A stretch of DNA of 32,924 nt from Daejeonella rubra (GCF_900103545.1 NZ_FNHH01000037.1:1-32924); one strand, 5' to 3'; counted from the stretch's first letter, positions 24,820 through 32,767 are shown. The notes: a model not told the origin generated them from the letters alone. Made by a program: numbers and translations.

Positions 24820-25935
24820 CTATACCGACAAACGGTATTCTTCATCAATATGAATATACTCAACTGCCAGCCCTATGCAAAATGCCGATCCGGGTTCTCC
24901 CTTGATCGTATAATGAGAGCCCATCTCCTTTCCCAGCAATCCTCTGAGCTTTCTGTTTAATGCAGACTTCTTTTCACTGAATGAATTACTAAATGGGTCA
25001 ACCAGACTGGTAATTCTTTTTCGAATTTTCTTATCGTCATCATGAACTGAAAACCTTCTGTACAGTGACAGTAATTCGTTTCTATGATCGGATAACTCAT
25101 TCAGCCGAACCCCTTCTGAATGTAATAAATAAAAAACATAGAGGGTCATTTCGAGCCGTGTAAGCTTTATTTCAAGATTTCCAATATCCGGAAAGACCAG
25201 ACGCCGCTGATGATTGAGTTTAATTGGAACAAGTTCACAATTACGCTTTAAACTCTTCCTGAATAGAAGCTGCTTCCGCATACCTTCAAAAATATGTAAT
25301 GCCTGTTCGATAACCTGATCATGGACATGCTCATCTATTAACTTTTGATGACACGACTTACATATATCTGCTGTTTTGAGCTTGAGCAGGACATTGCTTT
25401 TTTGAAGGCAAAGATCATTCATGCAACCAATCGGAGGTTCATGAAACCATTCTTCCGGCTTGTTAAAATCAGGCTTCATCAGGCATCGCAAAACATTTGC
25501 CATTACTTCGTAGGCTATGGGATATTGAACCGGGGCATCAGTAAACAATTCCCAATCATCGCAATGCACAAAAGCATTCCTTTTCTGCTCAAACATGCTA
25601 AACCAGTTCATCGAGTTCATTCGCTCGGTCAGCAGGATTACAAAATCTTCCTTAGGCGGTTTAACAGCATCCCGATAATGATGACATAGCGAGAATAATT
25701 CCTTCCAGCTTAATGGCATCTCTATTTCACTTAAGTAGAATCTCTTCTTCTGTGAGTCAAAATCCCTGATATCCCGTGAACGCATTTCCCTGGTAAGAAA
25801 GAAAAAGTCCTCTTTTTTAAACTCAATTTGTGAAGAAACAAAGTTGACTGGTCCGCCGAAACTCCGGAGCACATCTATAACTTCTATGAAATTTTCTGCA
25901 GGGTAATCGGGACTTTTTATAAGATGTACTTGCAT
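24820..25935 (-). CDS. Unknown protein with paired-cysteine motif and wHTH-like C-terminus
   Basis: A 371-aa protein. Its middle (about 165-210) has the pattern GC-x4-C ... IC-x2-C (GCMNDLC and CKSC), preceded by a WFHEPP His, a likely zinc site. A similar H..GC..D.C..K......C..C arrangement occurs in uncharacterised Bacteroidota and archaemetzincin-like proteins. The C-terminal 130 residues (LTRLEMTLYVFYLLHSEGVRLNELSDH-type start, ending YTIKG) look like a winged-helix or transcription-regulatory C-like domain found in many Bacteroidota hypotheticals. No catalytic residues were identified. Nearby VWA, RM and TA genes place it in an accessory region. Function is unknown. Confidence 0.7.
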   Translation of the reverse strand: MQVHLIKSPDYPAENFIEVIDVLRSFGGPVNFVSSQIEFKKEDFFFLTREMRSRDIRDFDSQKKRFYLSEIEMPLSWKELFSLCHHYRDAVKPPKEDFVILLTERMNSMNWFSMFEQKRNAFVHCDDWELFTDAPVQYPIAYEVMANVLRCLMKPDFNKPEEWFHEPPIGCMNDLCLQKSNVLLKLKTADICKSCHQKLIDEHVHDQVIEQALHIFEGMRKQLLFRKSLKRNCELVPIKLNHQRRLVFPDIGNLEIKLTRLEMTLYVFYLLHSEGVRLNELSDHRNELLSLYRRFSVHDDDKKIRKRITSLVDPFSNSFSEKKSALNRKLRGLLGKEMGSHYTIKGEPGSAFCIGLAVEYIHIDEEYRLSV

Positions 25936-25971
25936 GATTTTGTTCAGAGAATTATTGATTTCAAGGTATAG

Positions 25972-26166
25972 AAATTATTTGATTGCAAAGGAGCATGTAA
26001 AGTATTAAGAAAGATTTTTACAGGAAGTATTCCCTTCGATTTGCTTACAATTGTGCAAGAATTGAATCAGGATTATAATCAGGTATTTGTCAGCGTACTT
26101 AAAAAAAACAACACCCTCGTACGCTATCTTGCAATCAATAAATTGAAAGAATCTGTCCAAAATTAA
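25972..26166 (+). pseudogene. Possible gene remnant upstream of the GH25 gene
   Basis: A 64-codon open frame without any ATG runs to a TAA at 26164-26166, 23 bp before the GH25 start. Its translation (for example SIPFDLLTIVQELNQDYNQ and YLAINKLKESVQN) has the look of a real protein, with amphipathic helices. A TTG at 26041 could start a 41-aa peptide. It may be the 3' end of a lost gene; no family was recognised, and it could be chance. Confidence 0.3.
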
Positions 26167-26189
26167 ATCCACAACTTGCACTTGATGAA

Positions 26190-26966
26190 ATGAATCAACC
26201 TAAACGCAGAAAGTCTGGAACAAAAACCATTTTTAAGTTTCTGGGAATGTTTATACTTTTCTGTAGTTTATGCATTTCGGCTTTAATGCTCTACAAACCT
26301 GTACGAAGAAATGTTCAGAATTTTATCAGTTCAATTAATTTTGGAATAAATGACACCCGACCACCTGAAGGCTTTCCTATCCATGGAATAGATGTTTCAA
26401 TTTACCAGCTCTGGATAGACTGGGAAACAGTTTCCGAGCAAAATCTGATCAAATTTGCCTTTATTAAAGCAACTGAAGGAGAAAATCTTGTTGATAAAGC
26501 ATTTAAACGCAATTGGAGAAAAAGCAAACAGCACGGAATAAAACGGGGCGCCTACCATTTCTTCCGTCAGGAAAAAGGAGGGAAGGTACAGGCTTTAAAT
26601 TATCTATCAACTGTCGATTTTGAAAAGGGTGACCTCGCACCTGTGCTCGACATCGAGGTTTTTAATGGTGGTTCAAAAGAAAAGTGGTACCAGGATATTG
26701 ATACCTGGTTGCGAATAGTAGAAGAAAAAACCGGTAAGAGGCCCATTATCTATAGCGGCGTTGCATTTTACAGGCTGCATTTGGAATCCCGTTATAAAAA
26801 CTATCCTGTATGGGTGGCGAATTACAACAGAAAAAAACTAAGATCCGGCTTAAAATGGCATTTTTGGCAGCATACCGACCGCGCTAAGATCAAAGGAATA
26901 GCTGTACCTGTAGATCACAATGTTTTTAATGGCCCGGAAACAGCAATGAACGAATTGTCGTTTTAA
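26190..26966 (+). CDS. GH25 family lysozyme-like glycoside hydrolase
   Basis: A 258-aa muramidase-like protein of glycoside hydrolase family 25, which cleaves the N-acetylmuramic acid bond in peptidoglycan. A membrane helix (about 15-36, FKFLGMFILFCSLCISALML) anchors it, leaving the catalytic domain outside the cytoplasm. The domain runs from GIDVS (D68) to the end, with KATEG, AYHFF and the catalytic pair D154 and E156 (VLDIEVF). The length is normal and the motifs intact. A second, diverged copy of its last 35 codons lies at 27805-27909, beyond the higBA pair. In Bacteroidota, chromosomal GH25 genes of this type are common and not necessarily from phages. Confidence 0.9.
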   Translation: MNQPKRRKSGTKTIFKFLGMFILFCSLCISALMLYKPVRRNVQNFISSINFGINDTRPPEGFPIHGIDVSIYQLWIDWETVSEQNLIKFAFIKATEGENLVDKAFKRNWRKSKQHGIKRGAYHFFRQEKGGKVQALNYLSTVDFEKGDLAPVLDIEVFNGGSKEKWYQDIDTWLRIVEEKTGKRPIIYSGVAFYRLHLESRYKNYPVWVANYNRKKLRSGLKWHFWQHTDRAKIKGIAVPVDHNVFNGPETAMNELSF

Positions 26967-27092
26967 TGGCCTTGAAATCATTGTTACTGGTCAAATTTAT
27001 AAATAGCAAGGAACCTTTTTACTTATAAGTGAGGTAGCAACTAAACCCAAAAAATATTCCTGATCATATCCTGTACAGCTTCAAAATAAATA

Positions 27093-27107
27093 TTCCCAAT
27101 TTGGGAA
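27093..27107. promoter_or_regulatory. Palindromic operator ttcccaa-t-ttgggaa
   Basis: A perfect 7-1-7 palindrome sits 7 bp upstream of the -7 box of higBA. HigA antitoxins repress their own promoters by binding such palindromes, so this is the likely HigA operator. Confidence 0.65.
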
Positions 27108-27114
27108 CTTTCCT

Positions 27115-27122
27115 TATCTTTG
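27115..27122 (+). promoter_or_regulatory. -7 promoter box TATCTTTG of higBA
   Basis: TATCTTTG matches the Bacteroidota -7 consensus TAnnTTTG exactly and lies 4 nt before the GTG start of higB. No -33 TTTG is seen at standard distance; the palindrome covers part of that space. Transcription would start at or very near the GTG, so the higB mRNA may be leaderless. Confidence 0.6.
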
Positions 27123-27126
27123 TAAC

Positions 27127-27420
27127 GTGAGAGTAATTGCGAAAAAGACTCTAAGGGAGTTTTGGATGAAACACAGCGATTGTGAAGAACAATTGAAGTC
27201 CTGGCATAAGGAAGCTATAGAAGCAAATTGGAATTCACCACAGGATATAAAAAACGATTATCCATCTGCTAGTTTTCTTCAGGATAATAGAGTTGTTTTC
27301 AATATCAAAGGAAATAAGTATCGCTTGATTGTGAAGATTAACTATGATTTCACCATGATTTGGATACGATTCATTGGAACTCACGCAGAGTATGACAAAA
27401 TAAACGCATCAACAATTTGA
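27127..27420 (+). CDS. higB: HigB-family type II toxin, mRNA interferase
   Basis: A 97-aa HigB toxin (HigB_toxin, PF09907), an mRNA interferase of the RelE fold. The start MRVIAKKTLREFW matches the usual start of this family, so the GTG at 27127 is right. The core NSPQDIKNDYPSASFLQDNRVVFNIKGNKYRLIVKI and the end IGTHAEYDKI are standard. The antitoxin gene follows after 4 nt. The toxin-first order is typical for higBA. The -7 box 4 nt upstream implies a leaderless transcript. Confidence 0.93.
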   Translation: MRVIAKKTLREFWMKHSDCEEQLKSWHKEAIEANWNSPQDIKNDYPSASFLQDNRVVFNIKGNKYRLIVKINYDFTMIWIRFIGTHAEYDKINASTI

Positions 27421-27424
27421 AGCC

Positions 27425-27781
27425 ATGGTAATGAAAGTAATCAAAACAGAAAAAGAATATCAGGCAGCTATGAGCCGGCTTGAAGAAATTTTTGATAGCA
27501 AAAAAGATTCAAAAACAGCCGATGAACTTGAATTACTGTCATTACTGATTGAAAAATATGAGGATGATACAAGTCCAATTGATCTTCCAGACCCAATTGA
27601 AGCAATTAAGTTCAGAATGGACCAGCTTGGCTTCAAACAAAAAGATTTAGCTAAAGCAATTGGATTGAAAAGCAGAGTAAGTGAGATTTTGAATAAAAAA
27701 AGAAAGCTAACAATTGACATGATAAGAAAACTTCACGATACACTGGGAATTCCAACAGACGTACTGATAAAGGAATATTGA
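27425..27781 (+). CDS. higA: HigA-family antitoxin with HTH domain
   Basis: A 118-aa antitoxin with an N-terminal helical part and a C-terminal HTH_3 (Xre-like) domain (about 60-115: KFRMDQLGFKQKDLAKAIG ... VSEILNKKRKLTIDMIRKLHDTLGIP). It neutralises HigB and should repress the operon through the palindrome at 27093-27107. The ATG at 27425 or the internal ATG at 27431 (MKVIKTEKEY) are both possible; the second is closer to the family's usual start. It starts 4 nt after higB. Confidence 0.93.
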   Translation: MVMKVIKTEKEYQAAMSRLEEIFDSKKDSKTADELELLSLLIEKYEDDTSPIDLPDPIEAIKFRMDQLGFKQKDLAKAIGLKSRVSEILNKKRKLTIDMIRKLHDTLGIPTDVLIKEY

Positions 27782-27804
27782 TAAAATTTAAGGTACTAAT
27801 ATGC

Positions 27805-27909
27805 GTCTGGCAGCATAACTACAGCGCTAAGATCAAAGGAATAGCTGTACCTGTAGATCACAATGTTTTTAATGGCCCGGAAACTGCTATGAACGAATTG
27901 TCTTTTTAA
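27805..27909 (+). pseudogene. Second, diverged copy of the GH25 gene 3' end
   Basis: These 105 bases (35 codons including TAA) are homologous to the last 35 codons of the GH25 gene (26862-26966), with 61 identical bases in a row starting at gcgctaag. The differences near the end (acagca versus actgct, tcg versus tct) are synonymous, while TDR becomes NYS near its start. The reading frame is intact, but all upstream domains are missing. It is therefore the surviving 3' tail of a second gh25 homologue. Confidence 0.88.
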
Positions 27910-28101
27910 GGATATTGTTTATTTAGATAATCAGCCAAATTTTGAGATATTCTAAGAAATCAGGACTAAAAACCAAATTTCCACCCATCCCAGACAAAAT
28001 TACCTCAAAACCAATCTAAAAAGTCAGAGATTTCTCAAAAGTTCGAAAATAATGTAAATTGGTTCTGTAATATCCATAAGGATCAATCCAATTTCGTTAA
28101 A
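27910..28101. other. Intergenic region without recognised feature
   Basis: AT-rich DNA between the GH25 tail copy and the acyltransferase gene. It presumably contains the promoter of 28102, but no TAnnTTTG box at an obvious place was found. Confidence 0.4.
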
Positions 28102-29232
28102 ATGAGCAATTCTCCATCACGTTTTTTGTCACTTGATGTATTCAGGGGCATGACTGTCTGTTTCATGATTATTGTAAATACTCCGGGAAGCGGTGCCACC
28201 CCATTTGCTCCCTTGCTGCATGCGGCATGGCATGGTTTTACGGTAACCGACCTTGTTTTTCCTGCCTTTTTATTTGCTGTTGGCAATGCACTAAGTTTCA
28301 CAAAGGGAAGACAAGCCAACGAAAGCGGAGTATTTTTAAAGATTCTAAAGCGAACTGCCTGGATCTTCATTTTAGGTTATCTCCTTTATTGGTTTCCTTA
28401 CTTTAAGGCTGATGAAACGGGTCAATTAATTCTAAAACCAATCAGCGAGACCAGAATATTCGGCGTATTGCAGCGAATTGCCCTATGTTACTTTTTTGCA
28501 GCTTTGATGATCCATTATTTATCATCAAAAAAGATCATCATATTAAGTACGCTGTTTCTTTTGGGATACTGGATCATTCTGCTTCTTTTTGGCGACCCGG
28601 CCGACCCATACAGCATGCTTGGTAATGCCGGACACTACCTTGATAAATTTTTAATTGGCGAAAGCCATCTTTCAAAAGGCGAGGGAGTGCCATTTGAAGC
28701 ACAGGGAATTTTAAGTACGATGCCAGCTGTTGTACTGGTTATAATAGGCTATTTCGCAGGAAAATTCATTCAGGAAAAAGGCAAAAATTATGAAAGCATC
28801 GCTAAAGTACTATTAGTTGGAGCTGTCATGATATTTATTGCATTATGCTGGGACAGTGTATTACCGATCAATAAAAAACTCTGGACAGGATCATTCATTC
28901 TTCTTACAAGCGGCTTAAACCTGGTAATTCTTGCAGGATTACTGTATATCGTAGAAATAAAAACCTGGAATTGGGGTAACTGGACTTATTTTTTTACTGT
29001 TTTTGGCAAAAATCCACTCTTTATCTATCTGCTTGCTGAAGTGTTAAGCAGGGTTTTCAGCTTAATAAAGATCGGCGGGGATACCAGTCTCCGTTCGCTA
29101 CTTAGCAAAAGTATTTTCCAAAATATAGCCCCTGGTCCATTGGGCTCATTATTATTTGCAATTTCATTTATGCTTATGTGCTGGCTGGTGGGATTATGGA
29201 TGGATAAAAACCGGATCTATATTAAAGTGTAA
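28102..29232 (+). CDS. DUF5009/HGSNAT-like membrane acyltransferase
   Basis: A 376-aa multi-pass membrane protein of the DUF5009/DUF1624 group, related to heparan-alpha-glucosaminide N-acetyltransferase (HGSNAT), which moves acetyl groups across a membrane to amino sugars. Signatures are RFLSLDVFRGMTV near the N-terminus, HAAWHGFTVTDLVFPAFLFAVG with a conserved His (H45 region), and about ten hydrophobic segments. It is common in Bacteroidota, where it often accompanies polysaccharide-use genes. The next two genes (DUF1080 and Gfo/Idh/MocA) fit a small carbohydrate-processing cluster. Substrate unknown. Confidence 0.85.
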   Translation: MSNSPSRFLSLDVFRGMTVCFMIIVNTPGSGATPFAPLLHAAWHGFTVTDLVFPAFLFAVGNALSFTKGRQANESGVFLKILKRTAWIFILGYLLYWFPYFKADETGQLILKPISETRIFGVLQRIALCYFFAALMIHYLSSKKIIILSTLFLLGYWIILLLFGDPADPYSMLGNAGHYLDKFLIGESHLSKGEGVPFEAQGILSTMPAVVLVIIGYFAGKFIQEKGKNYESIAKVLLVGAVMIFIALCWDSVLPINKKLWTGSFILLTSGLNLVILAGLLYIVEIKTWNWGNWTYFFTVFGKNPLFIYLLAEVLSRVFSLIKIGGDTSLRSLLSKSIFQNIAPGPLGSLLFAISFMLMCWLVGLWMDKNRIYIKV

Positions 29233-29297
29233 TTTCTATACTACAGGTTTTGAAAACGTTTTTTAAAAACTATATTTATTTATAAATCAAACAAACT

Positions 29298-29900
29298 ATG
29301 ATGAAGTACGTATTATTAATTTTTTCTTTCTTTTTAATTTCTGCAGGTGCACAGGCACAGAAGACAAAAAAGCTATTTAATGGTAAAGACCTGACAGGAT
29401 GGACCATTCACGGTACCGAAAAATGGTATGTTGAAAAAGGCTATCTGATCTGCGAGAGTGGCCCCAAAAAGGAATATGGCTACCTGTCAACTAATAAAAA
29501 CTACAAGAATTTTATCATGGAGTATGATTTCAAGCTTGAAGCCAATGGCAATAGCGGTGTATTTATACGCTCTAATATTGATGGAACAAAGATCAGTGGC
29601 TGGCAGGTAGAAGTTGCTCCTCCGGGAAATGGTACAGGAGGAATATACGAATCCTATGGCAGAGGTTGGTTAACAAAACCAACTGCAGAGGAAGAATCAG
29701 GACTTAGTCCGGATGGTTGGAACAAAGGAAAGATCGAGGTTAATAATGATGAAATTACTACCTGGCTGAACGGAAAACAAATTTCTCATCTAAAGGATGC
29801 TAAAATCGGAGCAGGGAATGGTTTTATCGCATTACAAATCCATTCAGGTGGAGGCATCAAGGTAAGATGGAAAAACATCAAGATAAAAGAATTGAATTAA
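29298..29900 (+). CDS. Secreted DUF1080 domain protein
   Basis: A 200-aa protein with an N-terminal signal peptide (about 1-20, MMKYVLLIFSFFLISAGAQA, cleavage before QKTKKLF) and one DUF1080 domain (3-keto-disaccharide hydrolase family, concanavalin-like fold). LFNGKDLTGW, LICESGP, NFIMEYDFKLEANGNSGVFIRSN and NGKQISHLKD are the family blocks. It is exported to the periplasm, where such proteins act on or bind glycans, often beside Gfo/Idh/MocA oxidoreductases that make or use 3-keto sugars, as here. Length is normal. Confidence 0.9.
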   Translation: MMKYVLLIFSFFLISAGAQAQKTKKLFNGKDLTGWTIHGTEKWYVEKGYLICESGPKKEYGYLSTNKNYKNFIMEYDFKLEANGNSGVFIRSNIDGTKISGWQVEVAPPGNGTGGIYESYGRGWLTKPTAEEESGLSPDGWNKGKIEVNNDEITTWLNGKQISHLKDAKIGAGNGFIALQIHSGGGIKVRWKNIKIKELN

Positions 29901-29948
29901 TTTTAATTTAACAGGCTATTAATAGCCTTAATACAAAAGAAAATCCAA

Positions 29949-29977
29949 GAATGAGCCTGCATTTTGCGGGCTCATTC
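29949..29977 (+). terminator. Hairpin terminator after the DUF1080 gene
   Basis: gaatgagcctgca (29949-29961) pairs with tgcgggctcattc (29965-29977) with one T-G wobble and a 3-nt loop. It lies 48 nt after the DUF1080 stop. No strong T tract follows, which is common in Bacteroidota. A second short hairpin ggctattaatagcc precedes it. Confidence 0.65.
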
Positions 29978-30010
29978 AACATAAAAGCACTTAAATAAAA
30001 ATATACAAGA

Positions 30011-31387
30011 ATGAAAACCAGTCCCGAATCGTCCCGCAGAGGCTTTATAAAAAAACTTGCTACGTCTACAGCAGCTGTTGCTGTTGGGAGCAATGTTCTT
30101 GCATCAACTACAGAAAGTAACAAAACAATAATCACTATTCCCAACAGGCAAACAATCAGTGCAAATGACAATATTAACATTGCCCTGATCGGTGCCGGAG
30201 GAATGGGTACCGGAGACACGGTTACTGCATTGAAAGTACCAGGAGTGAAACTTGTTGCTGTATGTGATCTGTACGATGGTCGTTTAGAGGATGCAAAAAA
30301 GCGCTGGGGACAGGATATTTTCACAACAAGATCTTACAAGGAAATATTAAGCCGTTCAGATATTGATGCAGTTATTGTGGCTACTCCGGATCATTGGCAT
30401 CAGCAAATATCAATCGATGCGATGCGAGCAGGCAAACATGTTTATTGTGAAAAACCAATGGTTCATGATATTACCGAAGGCCCTGCAGTGATCAAAGCAC
30501 AGAAAGAAACCGGAAAAGTTTTTCAGGTAGGCAGTCAGGGAGTATCCTCACTGGGAAATGAGAAGGCAAAAGAACTATTGAAAGATGGAGCAATCGGTCA
30601 GCTTAACTTTGCAGAAGGTTTTTGGGCTCGCCACTCACCTGGAGGAGCATGGTCATACCCGATTCCGGAAGATGCATCAGCTCAAACCGTTGACTGGGAA
30701 ACCTACCTAAGCAATACTACGAAACGTCCATTTGACGCAAAACGTTTTTTCAGATGGAGAAACTATCGTGATTATGGCACAGGAATGTCAGGAGATCTGT
30801 TTGTTCACCTGTTTTCAAGTCTGCATTTTATCACAGACTCATTTGGTCCGAATAAAATATATTCTTCAGGAGGTTTAAGGTATTGGAAGGATGGCAGAGA
30901 AGTACCAGATGTACTTTTAGGCATATTTGACTATCCCGAGCAGGCACAAGCTCATCCTGCATTTAACTTATCTTTGAGATGTAATTTCATTGATGGAACC
31001 AGTGGAAATACGATCCTTAAGCTAATAGGAAGTGAAGGAGCAATGGATATTGGCTGGGATAGTGTTACTCTTAGAAGAAACAAAAATTTCTCTTCAGATG
31101 ATCCATTCTTTATTGAAAACATGAAGAAGGCTGGAACACCACTAACTGATAGAAAGAGGATCCTGCCACAGGAAGAATATACATTTGCAGCAGAAAAAGG
31201 ATACATGGGAGGGCCATATGACCATTTCGTTAATTTCTTTAATGCCATTAAAAACAATGGTAAGGTTGCAGAGGATGCCATTTTCGGATATCGTGCAGCA
31301 GCACCTGCATTATTATGTAACGATAGTTATAATAATGACACTGCCATTTTATGGAATCCTGAGAAGATGCAATTAGTTAAGAAATAG
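30011..31387 (+). CDS. Tat-exported Gfo/Idh/MocA family oxidoreductase
   Basis: A 458-aa NAD(P)-dependent sugar or cyclitol dehydrogenase of the Gfo/Idh/MocA family. The Tat signal SRRGFIKK (8-15) with a hydrophobic AVAVGSNVLA stretch directs the folded, cofactor-loaded protein to the periplasm. The Rossmann motif GAGGMGTGD is near residue 63, ATPDHWH and the signature EKPMVHD follow, and the C-terminal substrate domain is complete. With the upstream DUF1080 protein it suggests periplasmic 3-keto-glycoside metabolism, as proposed for Bacteroidota clusters of this kind. It has its own terminator. Confidence 0.92.
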   Translation: MKTSPESSRRGFIKKLATSTAAVAVGSNVLASTTESNKTIITIPNRQTISANDNINIALIGAGGMGTGDTVTALKVPGVKLVAVCDLYDGRLEDAKKRWGQDIFTTRSYKEILSRSDIDAVIVATPDHWHQQISIDAMRAGKHVYCEKPMVHDITEGPAVIKAQKETGKVFQVGSQGVSSLGNEKAKELLKDGAIGQLNFAEGFWARHSPGGAWSYPIPEDASAQTVDWETYLSNTTKRPFDAKRFFRWRNYRDYGTGMSGDLFVHLFSSLHFITDSFGPNKIYSSGGLRYWKDGREVPDVLLGIFDYPEQAQAHPAFNLSLRCNFIDGTSGNTILKLIGSEGAMDIGWDSVTLRRNKNFSSDDPFFIENMKKAGTPLTDRKRILPQEEYTFAAEKGYMGGPYDHFVNFFNAIKNNGKVAEDAIFGYRAAAPALLCNDSYNNDTAILWNPEKMQLVKK

Positions 31388-31401
31388 TATAGCCTTAAAA
31401 G

Positions 31402-31440
31402 AAAAAACCCGATCAGTTTAAATACAGATCGGGTTTTTTT
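31402..31440. terminator. Bidirectional rho-independent terminator
   Basis: aaaaaacccgatc (31402-31414) pairs with gatcgggtttttt (31427-31439), giving a GC core, a T tract on the plus strand and A tract (T on minus) on the other side. It lies between the convergent Gfo/Idh/MocA and desaturase genes and can serve both. Confidence 0.9.
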
Positions 31441-31459
31441 GAAATATTATATGGGATAA

Positions 31460-32440
31460 TTATCCGGCTATCCAGCTGAACTTATATTCAAGAGAAGGAT
31501 TTTTCATTCTTTCAGCCACTCTAAGTAAGCGATCAGGTAAATTCATGACATAATCACGCGCCTTTTCACCGGCTTCATTAAGATCACGCACTTTTTCAAT
31601 ATGCCATTCATCAATCAGTTGTTTCATGATCTGTACATAGTCTACTGCGGTATAAACACCTAAACGTTGTGCAGCATCGGTAAAATGACCGAATGTCTGA
31701 CCCATTTGCAAGCCAACTTCACGAAGGAAGTGTGCAGGCATTACGATCTTATTACGCATCATATCTTCAAAAGCAATCATTGCTTCACTTGGATCCACTT
31801 CAAAAATACGGAGCATAAAATCTTTATATGCTTTTGCATGCCTTGCCTCATCAGAAGCAATTACACCGCACATTTTCGACAACAGGGTATCACCATCAGC
31901 TTTAGCTAATGAGGCAACCCTTCTGTGTGAAATATTTGTGGCGAGTTCCTGAAAACTGGTATAAATAAAATTACGATAAGGGTCATGTCCTGTACCAATA
32001 TCAAATCCATCAGCAATAAGATATTGTGTAGAAATTTCCATCTGGCGCATATCTACACGGCCTGACAAATAAAGATATTTATTAAGCAGATCACCATGAC
32101 GGTTTTCTTCTGCAGTCCAGTGTCTTACCCATTTCATCCAACCACCCTGCTCATCTTTTGATATCCCATCGACCATAGTCAACCAGGACTCATAAGTTGG
32201 AAGAGCCTCTTCTGTGATCGTATCACCTATCAGAACAGCAACAAGATCATAAGAAAGAGCCTGTGCATTTTCTTTAAGATCCTTTATCTCTGAATAGAAT
32301 GTATCACGCGTTGAATCAGGCAAAAAATCAGAAGGCTGCCAGTTAGTTTCAATAGGCTTTAGGTATTCATGCATTTTCTCGAGCATATATTTTTCAATAT
32401 GCATTAATACCTCTCTACGGGATCCTATATTGATATTCAT
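31460..32440 (-). CDS. Acyl-[acyl-carrier-protein] desaturase
   Basis: A 326-aa soluble, ferritin-like di-iron desaturase of the stearoyl-ACP delta-9 desaturase family (FA_desaturase_2), introducing a double bond into acyl-ACP with O2 and ferredoxin. Iron ligands are visible: E77/E78 in TEEAL, EENRH (E112, H115), E165 in FQE, and DEARH (E198, H201). Length fits bacterial members. It is encoded alone, converging on the Gfo/Idh/MocA gene and sharing the terminator at 31402-31440. Positional specificity is not decided by the sequence. Confidence 0.94.
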   Translation of the reverse strand: MNINIGSRREVLMHIEKYMLEKMHEYLKPIETNWQPSDFLPDSTRDTFYSEIKDLKENAQALSYDLVAVLIGDTITEEALPTYESWLTMVDGISKDEQGGWMKWVRHWTAEENRHGDLLNKYLYLSGRVDMRQMEISTQYLIADGFDIGTGHDPYRNFIYTSFQELATNISHRRVASLAKADGDTLLSKMCGVIASDEARHAKAYKDFMLRIFEVDPSEAMIAFEDMMRNKIVMPAHFLREVGLQMGQTFGHFTDAAQRLGVYTAVDYVQIMKQLIDEWHIEKVRDLNEAGEKARDYVMNLPDRLLRVAERMKNPSLEYKFSWIAG

Positions 32441-32511
32441 TTGTATCGGTTATTTTGTAAATATACGGATTAAGGCTGATTTGACGACATGAAAATGTCA
32501 AAATCCTTTCT

Positions 32512-32580
32512 GACTTTCGTCAGAATGACACTCATGACTTTCGTAAGAATGACACTCATGACTTTCATCAGGATGACAAA
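32512..32580. repeat. 24-bp tandem repeat, three units
   Basis: The units start gactttcgtcagaatgaca (32512-32535), gactttcgtaagaatgaca (32536-32559) and gactttcatcaggatgaca (32560-32580, truncated). The first two are followed by ctcat. Each unit carries a ctgac/gtcag-like dyad. A related gtcatactgag occurs near 32677, so this resembles a dispersed Bacteroidota intergenic repeat. Confidence 0.8.
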
Positions 32581-32712
32581 TCCCTACAAAATGAACAGAA
32601 AGAGCCCTTGCCATTGAAGAACTAAACGGAATATACTATTAAGCACGCCTTTTGTCAAGCTAGCGAAAGCCTTCTTGTCATACTGAGGTACATCAGGGCA
32701 GGAAACAAAAAA

Positions 32713-32740
32713 AAGCCCAGTACAATGAAGTACTGAGCTT
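32713..32740 (-). terminator. Hairpin terminator, rRNA direction
   Basis: On the minus strand aagctcagtac pairs with gtactgggctt (one mismatch or wobble) and is followed by a run of eight T. It lies beyond 5S rRNA and is probably the second terminator of the rRNA operon. Confidence 0.75.
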
Positions 32741-32747
32741 TCGTTTA

Positions 32748-32767
32748 ATCCCGATAGCTATCGGGAT
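32748..32767. repeat. 20-bp perfect palindrome cccgatagctatcggg core
   Basis: A perfect 20-bp palindrome between the two rRNA terminators. Similar palindromes occur dispersed in Bacteroidota genomes, from memory; a cruciform, transposon end or binding site are all possible. Confidence 0.7.

Larger units (their letters stand above)
26967..27126. other. Intergenic region upstream of higB
   Basis: This region carries a 10-bp palindrome acttataagt (27021-27030) and, close to higB, the operator-like palindrome and -7 box listed separately. It marks the left side of the segment that sits between the two GH25 3' ends. Confidence 0.5.

Noticed and set aside
26190..26966. Prophage lysis gene
   Set aside because: The GH25 gene has a membrane anchor and no phage structural, holin or integrase genes nearby; chromosomal GH25 genes are common in Bacteroidota.
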